64,000 nucleotides of DNA, taken from positions 2,046,001-2,110,000 of the forward strand of contig CBDFFQ010000001.1 in NCBI GenBank assembly GCA_965246835.1. The letters are read 5' to 3'. This document shows, piece by piece, positions 9,215 through 18,034 of this stretch. How positions within the stretch are numbered: position 1 is the stretch's first letter; each line of letters starts with the position of its first letter. This DNA comes from JANPPS01 sp965246835 (GTDB lineage Bacteria; Pseudomonadota; Alphaproteobacteria; Acetobacterales; Acetobacteraceae). The translations under genes were made by a program, and so were the position numbers. The notes beneath the pieces are model-generated. The model was not told where the DNA came from and did no database searches. It saw only the letters and a program-made list of their open reading frames with translations.

Positions 9215-10213
9215 TCAACCGGTGGATTGCAGCACGGTTGCCGATTGGACTTGCGCCAAATCCAGTTTCGGTCGCGAGGCCGCGAGTTCCTGCGCGCACG
9301 TCGTAACGAGGCCGCGTATCCACTGATGGCTGGCACTGTCATCGTTACGGCGATGCCAATAGAGCCGGATCTCATAGGGTTGCAGGCCGAGTTCGGAGGG
9401 CAGCCGGTAGATCGTGACCGGTTGATGCCGGGCCAGCTCGAACGCGAGCAGGCTTGGGAGGCAGGCGAGGATGTCGCTATTCTGCACGACGGTGCCCATC
9501 GCGCCGAAATGCGAGGTGATGAAGCGGATATTGCGTGTCCGGCTCACGGCGGAGAGCAACCGGTTGATCAACCCGTCTTCGACCAGGTTGATGGTGCGCG
9601 CGGCGTGGGGGAGGGTGCAGAACAGGTCCAACGGGATCTCGTCCCCTTGCCGCAACCCGGCCTTTGCCAAAACGGCGTTGGAGGTCCCGGCCAGGACCAT
9701 GGGGGTGTCCTGCATCAGGAAAGTGCTGCGGATTTCGTCCAACCGGACCTGGGTGACGTCGATCCCCAGACTGACCTCGCCGCTGGTCAGCAGATCGGGC
9801 AACGAGCTGTTGGCGTTGTCGATGAACGATAGCGTTGCGAGCGGCGCCACCTTCGCCGTCGCCGCGAGAAGCCGGGGTGCCAGCAAGATAGTCTCGAAGT
9901 CGGACACCGAGAAGGTGAAGGTCTGGCGGGACTGCGCCGGGTCGAACGGCCGCCCGAACTCCCGCAGCGATTCGATCCGCCCCACGACCTGGCGGACCGG
10001 GGCGCCGAGCGCCACCGCCCGCGGCGTCGGCACCATCTCGCCTTGCGAGCGGGTGAACAACTCGTCCTGGAACACGTCCCGCAGCCGGGCCAGGCAGCCG
10101 CTGACGGCGGGTTGGCTGAGGTTCAGGCGGGCCGCGGCCCGCGTCACGCTCCGTTCGCTCAGGATCGTGTCAAAGACAACCAGCAGGTTGAGGTCGAACA
10201 ATCCTGTCAACAA
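9215..10213 (-). CDS. LysR-family transcriptional regulator
   Basis: A 332-residue regulator with an N-terminal winged helix-turn-helix at about 18-60 (SVTRAAARLNLSQPAVSGCL) and a LysR substrate-binding domain after residue 90. The opening DLNLLVVFDTILSERSVTRAA and the DELFTRS ending of the wing resemble NodD/PcpR-type members, which often respond to aromatic compounds. It is tail-to-tail with the lipoprotein gene and probably regulates the aromatic-acid operon or its own flanking gene; neither is proven. The 215-bp region 10214-10428 upstream holds no gene and should contain its promoter. Confidence 0.88.
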   Translation of the reverse strand: MLTGLFDLNLLVVFDTILSERSVTRAAARLNLSQPAVSGCLARLRDVFQDELFTRSQGEMVPTPRAVALGAPVRQVVGRIESLREFGRPFDPAQSRQTFTFSVSDFETILLAPRLLAATAKVAPLATLSFIDNANSSLPDLLTSGEVSLGIDVTQVRLDEIRSTFLMQDTPMVLAGTSNAVLAKAGLRQGDEIPLDLFCTLPHAARTINLVEDGLINRLLSAVSRTRNIRFITSHFGAMGTVVQNSDILACLPSLLAFELARHQPVTIYRLPSELGLQPYEIRLYWHRRNDDSASHQWIRGLVTTCAQELAASRPKLDLAQVQSATVLQSTG

Positions 10214-10428
10214 GGAACTCCGACGATACCGAATTTCCCGATGCCGGAGCGTTGATGCGGCCCGTTTCGGACGATGTTCGATCCAGGACGGCTCAAAATT
10301 CGCTTCTGATCGACAGGCGAAGAAGATTTGACCACATCGACCTCTGTTTGAGGTATTATCATGCAGCCCGTTTCCCTGGACAGCAAGCCCAGGCCAGGAA
10401 TCAGCTCATTAGCCGGAAGACGATTTTG

Positions 10429-11853
10429 CTACTCGGCGGCGTGGCGGATCTCATGCGTGGCGCTCAGCTCAACCTGGGCCACGTTGTAATCCTGCAACGC
10501 CGCCCAGTGCTCGGCCAGGTCCGCCCGGAACAGCCCGCGCGTCACGCCGGCGACGAGCTTCGGGACGGCCGAGCTCATGGCGTTGATGGAGGAGCCGGAG
10601 GGTCCGAAGCTGACGGTAGCGCCGATGCCGAACAGGTGCAGATCCGCAATCCACGGCGTTCCCCCGGGCACACGCTCCGTGAAGGCATAGTCGGCATCGA
10701 GATACGGGAACGCACCAAGCCGGTCATCCTCTGCCGCGGGCGGGTGGCGATCGGACCAGCGGGCGATGTTGTGGGCGCAGGCCGCGAGCTCGGGCCGCAA
10801 TGCCGGGTCATGGCGGACGCCGGTGCCGGCGATGGCGAAATCGGCGACGAAAGGCTCATGCGTGGTGGCGATCGCGATGCGCCCGCCTTTCATCGTCGCA
10901 CCGGTCCAGCTTCGCCCGGTATGCATGATGAAATTCGCATGCGCCGTGACCCGGGCATAGGTCGCGGGCGGGAACCCCTCCCGCAAGCCGAGGATGTAGG
11001 ACATGAGCCGCCAGCGCCACTCATCCGGCATCTCGCTCAGATGCTTCATGAACCCGGCGAAGGTGAGCCAGCGATAGGGCTGCACGATCATCGGCTCCGC
11101 CCGGCGGCAGAACAGATGCACCTCCGCCGCCCCGGCCTCCAGCGCCATGGCCGCGTTATCGAAGGCGGACGCACCGGCGCCCAGCACGGCCACCACGTGC
11201 CCACGGAGCCGCGCGAAGTCGATCGGGTCAGCCGCATGGGCCCGGCGCTCCGGCGGCAATGCCGTCAGGAACTCCGGCATCCACCAATGCCCGGTCCCCT
11301 CTTGCCCCGTCGCCAGAACGATCTTCCGCGCCAGGCGATGCGCGCCATCCGACAGCCTGGCGATGAGGCACGGCAGATCGTCATCGGTGCGGGTGGGCGT
11401 GATCGCGGTGACAGCCAGGCCGTTCTGAACCGGCACACCGGTCACACGGCGGAACCAGGCGAGATAATCCGCCCAGTATCCCCTCGGGATCAGCGTCATA
11501 GCCTCGAAACCGGCGGCGCCCCACTGCGCCTCGTGCCAAGCCTGGTAGGTCAGGCTCGGCACGCCAGCATCCGGGCCGGTCTGGTCCTTGGCGCTGCGGA
11601 GCGCGGGCATGCGGGCATAGGTCGTCCAAGGGCCCTCCCGCCCGGCGGACGCCGCATCCACCAGCAGGATGTTGTCGACCCGATCCCGCATCAGCGCGAA
11701 CCCGGTGGCGAGCCCGCTCTGCCCGGCGCCCACCACCAGCACATCCAGCACCGCCTCGCCCCGGCAGGTGCGCGGCGTGAGCCAGGGCTGGCGGGGATGC
11801 GCCGTGAGCGCGAGGTCACGGCGGACGGTCTGTTCGAGATCGGACAGGCTCAT
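10429..11853 (-). CDS. FAD/NAD(P)-binding oxidoreductase, flavin monooxygenase-like
   Basis: A 474-residue two-dinucleotide flavoprotein. The FAD fingerprint is GAGQSG (42-47) and a second Rossmann motif VLGAGASAFDNA sits near the middle, as in flavin-containing and Baeyer-Villiger-type monooxygenases. The classical BVMO fingerprint is not recognisable; the corresponding region reads ATGQEGTGHWW. A KTADxxxP-like GTGVRHDPAL region follows. The substrate is unknown. The gene is divergent from the cyclic amidohydrolase gene (106-bp gap) and transcribed towards the LysR gene, with its stop about 215 bp from the LysR start. Confidence 0.85.
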   Translation of the reverse strand: MSLSDLEQTVRRDLALTAHPRQPWLTPRTCRGEAVLDVLVVGAGQSGLATGFALMRDRVDNILLVDAASAGREGPWTTYARMPALRSAKDQTGPDAGVPSLTYQAWHEAQWGAAGFEAMTLIPRGYWADYLAWFRRVTGVPVQNGLAVTAITPTRTDDDLPCLIARLSDGAHRLARKIVLATGQEGTGHWWMPEFLTALPPERRAHAADPIDFARLRGHVVAVLGAGASAFDNAAMALEAGAAEVHLFCRRAEPMIVQPYRWLTFAGFMKHLSEMPDEWRWRLMSYILGLREGFPPATYARVTAHANFIMHTGRSWTGATMKGGRIAIATTHEPFVADFAIAGTGVRHDPALRPELAACAHNIARWSDRHPPAAEDDRLGAFPYLDADYAFTERVPGGTPWIADLHLFGIGATVSFGPSGSSINAMSSAVPKLVAGVTRGLFRADLAEHWAALQDYNVAQVELSATHEIRHAAE

Positions 11854-11959
11854 GGCCCTATTAGGTCAGGGCAGATGGAACAAAGGCAAGACCCTCCCGG
11901 AGAGGCTAGCCGCCCGTTCGGAAAGCCCCCTATTCTCCGGCAACGACACCGGAGCGACG

Positions 11960-13312
11960 ATGAGCCCATTCGACAGCGTGGTGTGCGGGACGATCGTGAC
12001 CGCGACCGACATCATCCCCGGCGGCTACGTCGCGATCCGGGGCGAGACCATCGCCGCGATCGGCCAGGGAGCGCCGCCGCCCGCCACCGAGACCATCGAC
12101 TACGGCGCATCCTTCATCATGCCGGGCCTGGTGGATGGGCACATGCACACCGCCTCCAGCATCGGCTGGCCCGGCATCGAGGGCGCCACCCGCAGTGCTG
12201 CCGCAGGCGGCGTCACCACCTGCGTCGACATGCCCTACGACGTGCCGCACTCGGTCACGGACGCGGATCTTCTGGCGGAGAAGATTGGCTGGGTGAACCG
12301 CACGGCGCATGTGGACATGGCGCTGTATGGCACAATCCGGAAGACGGGCGGGGTGGAGGCGATCGCCGGGCTGGCGGCGGGGGGTGTGAGCGCGTTCAAG
12401 CTCTCGACCTACGAATACGACGCGGTGCGCTTCCCCAGGATCGACCACCCTACCATGCTCGCCGCCTTCGCCGAGATCGCCAAGACGGGCCTGCCGGTCA
12501 GCGTGCATAACGAGGATCAGGAGCTGGTGGAGCGGCTGACGGCCGACGCGCGCGCCGCCGGGCAGACCCACGCGATCATGCACGCCCGCACCCGCCCGCC
12601 GCTCGCGGAAACCATGGCGGACCTCGAGATCTTCGAGATGGGCATGGCGGTGGGCGTGCATGTGCACATGGCGCATTCCTCGTTGTCCCGCGGCTTCGAC
12701 CTGGCGGCGGATTTCCGTGCGCGGGGCGGGGCCATGACCGGGGAGGCCTGCATCCAGTATCTGTGCATGACGGAAGACGACCTCGTCCGGCTCGGCGGGC
12801 GCGGCAAATGCAACCCGCCGTTCCGGAGTGCGGCCGAGGTGGAGCTGGTATGGGCGCGGCTGCTGGCGGACCAGATGGCGTATGTCTCGACCGATCACGC
12901 GCCCTGGCCCGTGGACCGGAAGGCCGATCCCGACATCTTCAAGTGCGGCGCCGGGCTCACGGGCCTGCAGAGCTTTGCGCCGCTGATGTTTTCCTTGCTG
13001 GAGGAACGCGGGCTGCCGTTGACGCTCATGGCGCAGTATTGCGCGGACCGGAGCGCGCGGTTCCACGGCTTGTGGCCCCAGAAGGGCGCGATCCGGGTGG
13101 GCTCGGACGCGGATCTGGTGGTGATGGAGCCGGGCCGCTTCGTGTTCGACGAGGCCGCGATCCAGGACCGGCCGGAGATGCGCTGGTCCCCGTATCACGG
13201 GCGGGAGATGCGGGCGCGGGTGGCCGCTACATGGCTGCGCGGCGGGTTGATCTGGGACGGGACGGAGGTGCTGGCCATGCCCGGCACTGGGCGGTTCGTG
13301 AGGCGCGGATGA
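11960..13312 (+). CDS. Cyclic amidohydrolase, allantoinase/hydantoinase type
   Basis: A 450-residue amidohydrolase that would open a cyclic amide ring such as a hydantoin, dihydropyrimidine or allantoin. The binuclear metal site is complete: H61-x-H63, K147 (the carboxylated lysine, in FKLST), H183, H239 and D312 (in STDHAP). The GVTTCVDMP stretch looks more like allantoinase, while the downstream carbamoylase argues for a hydantoin pathway, so the substrate is unsettled. The ATG at 11960 follows GGAGCGACG and leaves out an in-frame upstream extension that overlaps the divergent gene. Its stop overlaps the next ATG (ATGA). Confidence 0.88.
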   Translation: MSPFDSVVCGTIVTATDIIPGGYVAIRGETIAAIGQGAPPPATETIDYGASFIMPGLVDGHMHTASSIGWPGIEGATRSAAAGGVTTCVDMPYDVPHSVTDADLLAEKIGWVNRTAHVDMALYGTIRKTGGVEAIAGLAAGGVSAFKLSTYEYDAVRFPRIDHPTMLAAFAEIAKTGLPVSVHNEDQELVERLTADARAAGQTHAIMHARTRPPLAETMADLEIFEMGMAVGVHVHMAHSSLSRGFDLAADFRARGGAMTGEACIQYLCMTEDDLVRLGGRGKCNPPFRSAAEVELVWARLLADQMAYVSTDHAPWPVDRKADPDIFKCGAGLTGLQSFAPLMFSLLEERGLPLTLMAQYCADRSARFHGLWPQKGAIRVGSDADLVVMEPGRFVFDEAAIQDRPEMRWSPYHGREMRARVAATWLRGGLIWDGTEVLAMPGTGRFVRRG

Positions 13313-14277
13313 GCCGCATCCTGACGGCCGCCGCCGCGCAGCTCGGCCCGATCCAGCGGGCGGAGCCCCGGTCCGCCGCCGTCGGGCGCATGGTGCGGTT
13401 GATGGAGCGGGCGCACCAGCGCGGCGTGCAGCTTGTGGTGTTCCCGGAGCTGGCGCTCACCACGTTCTTCCCGCGGCACTATGTGGACGATCGTGCCGAC
13501 GCCGATCCGTGGTTCGAGGCCACGATGCCCTCCAACGAGACGGCGCCCCTGTTCGAGGCCGCGCGCCGGCTGGGGGTCGCGTTCCATCTCGGCTACGCGG
13601 AGCTCACGACCGGCGCCGCCGGGCAGCGCCACCGCTACAACACCGCCATCCTGGTCAACCCGGCCGGTGAGATCATGCTCAAATATCGAAAGGTGCATCT
13701 GCCGGGTCATGCCGAGTTCAACCCGGCCCGGCGTGTGCAGCATCTGGAGAAGCGCTACTTCGAAGTGGGGGACCTCGGCTTTCCCGTGGTGCGCGCGCCT
13801 GTGGGCGGCCTGCAGGTGAATGCCGGGCTGATGATCTGCAACGACCGCCGCTGGCCGGAGGCGTGGCGCGTGCTGGGCCTGCAATCGGTGGAGCTGGTGA
13901 TGCTCGGCTACAACACGCCCAGCACCAACAACGAGGCCGGCGGGTTCGAGGCGCATCACCTGCGGGTGTTCCACAGCCATCTCAGCATCCAGGCCGGCGC
14001 CTACCAGAACGCGACCTTCGCGATCGCCACCGCCAAGGCTGGCATCGAGGATGGCTGCGAGCTGTTCGGCCACAGCATCATCGTGAACCCGCAAGGCGAG
14101 ATCGTGGCGCAGGCGACGAGCTGGGATGACGAGCTGATCACCGCCGACCTCGATCTGGACCAATGCACGCTGGGCCGCACGACGATCTTCGCATTCGACA
14201 AGCACCGCCGGCCCGAAGCGTATGGGCGGATCACGGGGCAGGTGGGGGCGACGCAGCCGGCGGAGTGGAGGAGCTAA
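13309..14277 (+). CDS. N-carbamoyl-D-amino-acid hydrolase-like nitrilase-superfamily enzyme
   Basis: A 322-residue carbon-nitrogen hydrolase. The catalytic triad is visible: E47 (FPELALTTFF), K128 (KYRKVHLPGH) and C177 (MICNDRRWPE). These blocks and QHLEKRYFEVGDLGFPV match, from memory, the D-carbamoylases that release D-amino acids, CO2 and ammonia from N-carbamoyl-D-amino acids. Translational coupling to the cyclic amidohydrolase suggests a two-step ring-opening and decarbamoylation route. The physiological substrate may be a different ureido acid. A pair of REP-like palindromes lies immediately after the stop. Confidence 0.9.
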   Translation: MSRILTAAAAQLGPIQRAEPRSAAVGRMVRLMERAHQRGVQLVVFPELALTTFFPRHYVDDRADADPWFEATMPSNETAPLFEAARRLGVAFHLGYAELTTGAAGQRHRYNTAILVNPAGEIMLKYRKVHLPGHAEFNPARRVQHLEKRYFEVGDLGFPVVRAPVGGLQVNAGLMICNDRRWPEAWRVLGLQSVELVMLGYNTPSTNNEAGGFEAHHLRVFHSHLSIQAGAYQNATFAIATAKAGIEDGCELFGHSIIVNPQGEIVAQATSWDDELITADLDLDQCTLGRTTIFAFDKHRRPEAYGRITGQVGATQPAEWRS

Positions 14278-14279
14278 AG

Positions 14280-14388
14280 CCCTCTCCCGCTGGCGGGAGA
14301 GGGTTGGGTGAGGGTGGGGTGCTATGCACTGGCCAGAGCCCTTCGCCCCACCCTCACCCCGACCCTCTCCCGCCAGCGGGAGAGGGGG
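14280..14388. repeat. Pair of inverted REP-like palindromic elements (copies A and B)
   Basis: Copy A (14280-14320) contains the palindrome ctctcccgctggcgggagag followed by a ttgggtgagggtgggg tail. Copy B (14346-14388) is nearly its exact reverse complement. Each copy forms its own hairpin and the pair can form one long stem around a 25-nt loop. The unit recurs at 16955-16995, 33490-33529 and 33561-33603, so it is a dispersed genomic repeat of the REP/BIME kind. It separates the hydrolase operon from the binding-protein gene. Confidence 0.9.
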
Positions 14389-14478
14389 ATTGCAGCTTTC
14401 CCGTCCGGTGACATAGCCTTCCGAAAAATCCAGGGACGAAGCGTCGCGCTGAAACAACCAACACAAGGTGGCCTCGGC

Positions 14479-16074
14479 ATGACGATCGGACGGCGGACTG
14501 TTCTGCAAACCACGGCCCTGGCGCTCGCGGCCTGGCCAGATAGCGCCAGCGCCCAAACCCGGGCCGAGACGCTTCGCTACGTCACCGGCAACACGATCAA
14601 CACGCTCGACACGACCATGCCCGGCGCCACGCGCGAGGCGTTCGGGCTCAGCATGAACGTCTATGACCGGCTGTTCAGCTTCGGCCGCAAGGCGATCGGG
14701 CCCAATTGGAGCTTCGACCACAAGGTGATCCGCGGCGAGCTGGCTGCCGGCTACGAGATGGCGGCGGACGGCCTGTCGTTCCGCATCCTGCTGCGTCCGG
14801 ACGCCACCTGGCACGACGGCAGCCCCGTGACGGCCGAGGACATCAAGTGGTCGCTGGACCGTGCCGTGTCGGCCAAGTCCTTGGCGCCGCCGCAGTTGCA
14901 GACGGGATCGCTCACCAGCCCGGACCAGTTCCGCATCGTGGACGCCCGCACGATCCTGGTCACGCTGCCGATGCCGGACCGGTTGGCGCTCGCCAACCTC
15001 TGCGTGCCCTACGCGATCATGGTCAACAGCAAGCTCGCGAAGCAGCACGCGAGCGAGGCCGATCCGTGGGCGCAGGAGTGGCTCAAGACCAACACCGCGG
15101 CCTCCGGCGCCTACATCGTCGAGGCGTTCCGGCCCGGCGAAAGCGTGACCTTGCGCCGTAACGAGGCCTGGAAGGGCGGTGTGCTGCCGGGGTTCCGCCG
15201 GGTCATTATCCAGACCGTGCCGGAACCCGCGACCCGCGCCAATTTGGTCGAGCGGGGGGACGCGGACCTCGCGATCGACCTGGCCGCCAGTGATCTTCCG
15301 ACGATGGAGAAATCCGCCCGGGTGAAGGTGGTGTCCGTCCCGCAGTCCAACGGCTTCACCCATATCAGCGTGAACACGCAGGTGCCGCCGTTCGACAATG
15401 TGAAGGTGCGCCAGGCGATCGCCGCCGCGCTGCCGTATGAGGACATGTTCAAGGCCGCCCTGTTCGGCCGTGGCGCCAAGCTGTTCGGCGCCGGCTGGAC
15501 CACCCCGCCCGACAGCCTGTTCCCGCAGGCGATCCCGACCCGCACGGACGCGGCCCGCGCCAAGCAGCTGCTGACGGAGGCCGGGTTCCCGCAGGGGTTC
15601 AGCACGACCTTCGCGATCAGCGCCGGCCAGGCCGCGACGGCGGAGCCCACGGCGGCGCTGGTCAAGGAGGCGCTGAGCCGCATCGGCATAACGGTCGACA
15701 TCCAGAAGAAGCCGGACGCCGAGTTCAACACGTTGGAGGCCGAGAAGAAGCTGCCCTTCTACATGGACGGCGCCACCGCCTGGCTGCCGGCCACGGACTA
15801 CTATTTCCGGCTGTACTTCACCCGGGACCAGCGCTGGAACTTTGCCAATTGGAAGAACCCGGAGATCGACCGGCTATCGGCCGATGCGCGCTTCGAGACC
15901 GACGCGGCGAAGTATGAGGCGGCCTGCCGCCAGATGATCGCGGTGTTCGCCGAGCAGGCGCCGCTGATCATGCTGTGGCAGCCGAACCATGACGCGGTGA
16001 TGGCGGCGAATGTGGACGGGTATACGTATCAGTTCTATCGGCAGGCGGATTTTCGGGATTTGAAGCGGGTCTAG
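14479..16074 (+). CDS. Peptide/nickel-type ABC importer substrate-binding protein (family 5)
   Basis: A 531-residue secreted binding protein of the SBP_bac_5 family, which includes DppA and OppA. The ATG at 14479, 5' of GRRTVLQTTALALAAW, begins a signal peptide with twin arginines and likely cleavage after SASAQ. The body shows the family features YEMAADGLSFRILLRPDATW, DGSPVTAEDIKWSLDR and, later, NVKVRQAIAAALP. The permease and ATPase genes follow after an inserted small gene. Linkage to amidohydrolases suggests the ligand could be a ureido or hydantoin compound or a peptide; this is inference. Confidence 0.9.
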   Translation: MTIGRRTVLQTTALALAAWPDSASAQTRAETLRYVTGNTINTLDTTMPGATREAFGLSMNVYDRLFSFGRKAIGPNWSFDHKVIRGELAAGYEMAADGLSFRILLRPDATWHDGSPVTAEDIKWSLDRAVSAKSLAPPQLQTGSLTSPDQFRIVDARTILVTLPMPDRLALANLCVPYAIMVNSKLAKQHASEADPWAQEWLKTNTAASGAYIVEAFRPGESVTLRRNEAWKGGVLPGFRRVIIQTVPEPATRANLVERGDADLAIDLAASDLPTMEKSARVKVVSVPQSNGFTHISVNTQVPPFDNVKVRQAIAAALPYEDMFKAALFGRGAKLFGAGWTTPPDSLFPQAIPTRTDAARAKQLLTEAGFPQGFSTTFAISAGQAATAEPTAALVKEALSRIGITVDIQKKPDAEFNTLEAEKKLPFYMDGATAWLPATDYYFRLYFTRDQRWNFANWKNPEIDRLSADARFETDAAKYEAACRQMIAVFAEQAPLIMLWQPNHDAVMAANVDGYTYQFYRQADFRDLKRV

Positions 16075-16143
16075 CCAGCTGAGGAAGCTCCGGCGGGACT
16101 CGGCCAGGTCTCTTCATCACCTCCCCACCCTGCTGAGGTCTAG

Positions 16144-16704
16144 ATGCGTCGTCCCCTGGTTCTGCTACTCGTCTTCCCGCTTCTCGGCGCCGCCGATCTG
16201 CCGGTTACCGCCACCGATTTGCCGACCATCAACGTGGTGTCCGGCATCCAGGCCACCCTGAACCCGGACGGCACGCTCGGATTGGCCATTCCTGGCCCTG
16301 TGCTACTTCAAGACGGCCGCAAGATCGAGAAAGGATTGGGGAGGTGGGAGATGGTTCCCGCCACGGTGGCGGAAATCAAGAACCTCGCCGCCATAGACTT
16401 ATCCGTGAATGGACTTGCCTTCGTCGGTCAGCGGATCAGGGTCTCAGGCGGCTACATCGTGGGCGCCGAGGTCCGCTATGGGCAGCTGGTGCTCCCCGGC
16501 AGCCACGTGAACGTCATGTTCGACGACATGGCACGGGACCATGTGAAGCGCCTCGTGGAAAACTGCAGTTCGTTCATGCGAGGCACCCGCGCCTGCGACG
16601 TCACTCTGGTCGCGACAGTCCAACGCGAGCGCTATGATAACAAGCCGGTCCTGGTCGAGGTGATTCTGGAGGCGTTCCCCGCGCCTCCCATGAGAGCGCG
16701 CTAA
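16144..16704 (+). CDS. Predicted secreted protein, unknown family
   Basis: A 186-residue protein with a short hydrophobic N terminus (MRRPLVLLLVFPLLGAADLP) that looks like a signal peptide. The rest is beta-rich, with two cysteines in the segment ENCSSFMRGTRACDVTLVATV that could form a disulfide in the periplasm. It sits between the binding-protein gene and the permease genes of the peptide importer, 69 bp after the former, splitting an operon that is normally continuous. Codon use is somewhat less GC-biased than in its neighbours. I do not recognise the family; it may be a later insertion. Confidence 0.65.
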   Translation: MRRPLVLLLVFPLLGAADLPVTATDLPTINVVSGIQATLNPDGTLGLAIPGPVLLQDGRKIEKGLGRWEMVPATVAEIKNLAAIDLSVNGLAFVGQRIRVSGGYIVGAEVRYGQLVLPGSHVNVMFDDMARDHVKRLVENCSSFMRGTRACDVTLVATVQRERYDNKPVLVEVILEAFPAPPMRAR

Positions 16705-16954
16705 GATGCCCTCAAGCGCCTACTCACCGCAGCCTATATCCGGTGCCGCACTTTTCAATTTCCTGCTGCACCCACCATCATCTGGTGCCGGACTTCCCTA
16801 GTCAGCGCCGATATGTTGACCAAGCCTGAATTGCCTTCAACCCTTAACGATTTCGGGCTCCTATCCCATGACAACCTGTCTGATTCAGATGTTTCGGTTT
16901 CCATTATAATAGTGAGGTTGGGATGATTAACTGCGCGGCGGGTGAGCGTGAACT
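16705..16954. other. Low-GC intergenic stretch with no convincing gene
   Basis: About 250 bp with visibly more A+T than the flanks (for example ttccattataatagtgagg near 16899-16917). Only short, unconvincing reading frames occur. A near-repeat, tccggtgccgcactt and tctggtgccggactt, occurs at about 16739-16753 and 16783-16797. Together with the preceding orphan gene and the following REP element it looks like an insertion scar. The AT-rich end could also provide a promoter for the permease genes. Confidence 0.5.
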
Positions 16955-16995
16955 CCACCCTCACCCCGGCCCTCTCCCGCCAGCGGGAGAGGGGG
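16955..16995. repeat. REP-like palindromic element (copy C)
   Basis: Same unit as copy B at 14346-14388: a ccaccctcaccccggc tail followed by the ctctcccgccagcgggagag palindrome. It ends 7 bp before the GTG start of the permease gene, so its gagaggggg run becomes the likely ribosome-binding region of that gene. Confidence 0.88.
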
Positions 16996-17002
16996 AAGCA
17001 AG

Positions 17003-18034
17003 GTGAGGACCGCGCTCGCCATCCTCCGCCGCGTCGGCGCCCGGCTGGCCGCGTCCGCCCCGGCGCTGCTCGGCGTCGCGGTGGTCACGTTCCTGCTGAT
17101 GCGCGTGTTGCCCGGGGACCCCGCGGTGTTCTTTGCCTCCGGTCCCAGCGCCGGGCGGCAGGAGATCGAGGACCTCCGGCGCTCCATGGGCCTCGACCAG
17201 CCCATGCCCATCCAGCTCGCGCGCTATCTCGGGGAGGTCGCGACCGGCAATCTCGGCCGTTCGCTCACCACGGGGCAACCGGTGATCCAGGACATCGCCC
17301 GCCGCCTGCCTGCCTCGCTCGAGCTCACGTTCACTGCGCTGCTGATCGCCCTCAGCCTGTCGGTGCCGCTGGGCGTGGCCGCGGCGCTCAGGCCGGGGTC
17401 GGTGATCGACCATGGCGTGCGGATGCTCTGCACGCTGGGCGTCTGCGTGCCGACCTTCGTGTCGGGGCTGCTGCTGGTCTACGCGTTCTACTACCTGCTG
17501 GGCTGGGCGCCGGATCCCACGGCGCGGATCGACATCTTTGCGAGCCCACCGCCGGGGCCGACCGGGTTTTTCCTTGTCGACTACGCCCTCGCGAGGGATG
17601 GGGAGGGCTGGCGCGCCGCGGCCGCGCAACTCGTGCTGCCGGCGGTCACCATGGCGCTGTTCGTGCTGGCGCCGCTCACCCGCATGACCCGCGCCTCCAT
17701 GCTGGCGGTGCTGTCCGGCGATTTCGTGCGCACGGCGGAGGCGATGGGCCTCGCGCGCTGGCGGATCGTCGTGGTGTATGCGCTGCGCAACGCGTTGCTG
17801 CCGGTGCTGACCATCACCGGGATCGTGTTCTCCACCATGCTCGGCGCCAACGTGCTGGTCGAAAAAGTGTTCTCCTGGCCCGGCGTCGCCTCCTACGCGC
17901 TCGATGCGCTGCTCGCCTCCGACTACGCGCCGGTGCAGGCTTTTGTGCTCCTGATGGCGCTGATCTTCGTCCTGGTGAACGTGGGGATCGACATCCTGTA
18001 TGGGCTGGCGGATCCCCGGGTGTCCGTCTCGTGA
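17003..18034 (+). CDS. Peptide-type ABC importer permease (DppB-like)
   Basis: A 343-residue membrane permease. The N-terminal signature VTFLLMRVLPGDP, the GLDQPMPIQLARYLGEVATGN region and the EAA-type loop (FVRTAEAMGLARWRIV) are those of DppB/OppB proteins. About six membrane segments are visible. The start is the GTG at 17003, preceded by a purine run from REP copy C; no ATG is available nearby. Its stop overlaps the next GTG by four bases. Confidence 0.92.
   Translation: MRTALAILRRVGARLAASAPALLGVAVVTFLLMRVLPGDPAVFFASGPSAGRQEIEDLRRSMGLDQPMPIQLARYLGEVATGNLGRSLTTGQPVIQDIARRLPASLELTFTALLIALSLSVPLGVAAALRPGSVIDHGVRMLCTLGVCVPTFVSGLLLVYAFYYLLGWAPDPTARIDIFASPPPGPTGFFLVDYALARDGEGWRAAAAQLVLPAVTMALFVLAPLTRMTRASMLAVLSGDFVRTAEAMGLARWRIVVVYALRNALLPVLTITGIVFSTMLGANVLVEKVFSWPGVASYALDALLASDYAPVQAFVLLMALIFVLVNVGIDILYGLADPRVSVS

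Noticed and set aside
10252..12510. A 752-codon + strand frame over the flavoprotein and amidohydrolase region
   Set aside because: It runs antisense to one clear gene and out of frame over another; only GC-rich shadow coding.
16755..16964. A 69-codon minus-strand frame in the AT-rich gap
   Set aside because: No ribosome site, odd composition and partial overlap with a REP element; not supported as a gene.
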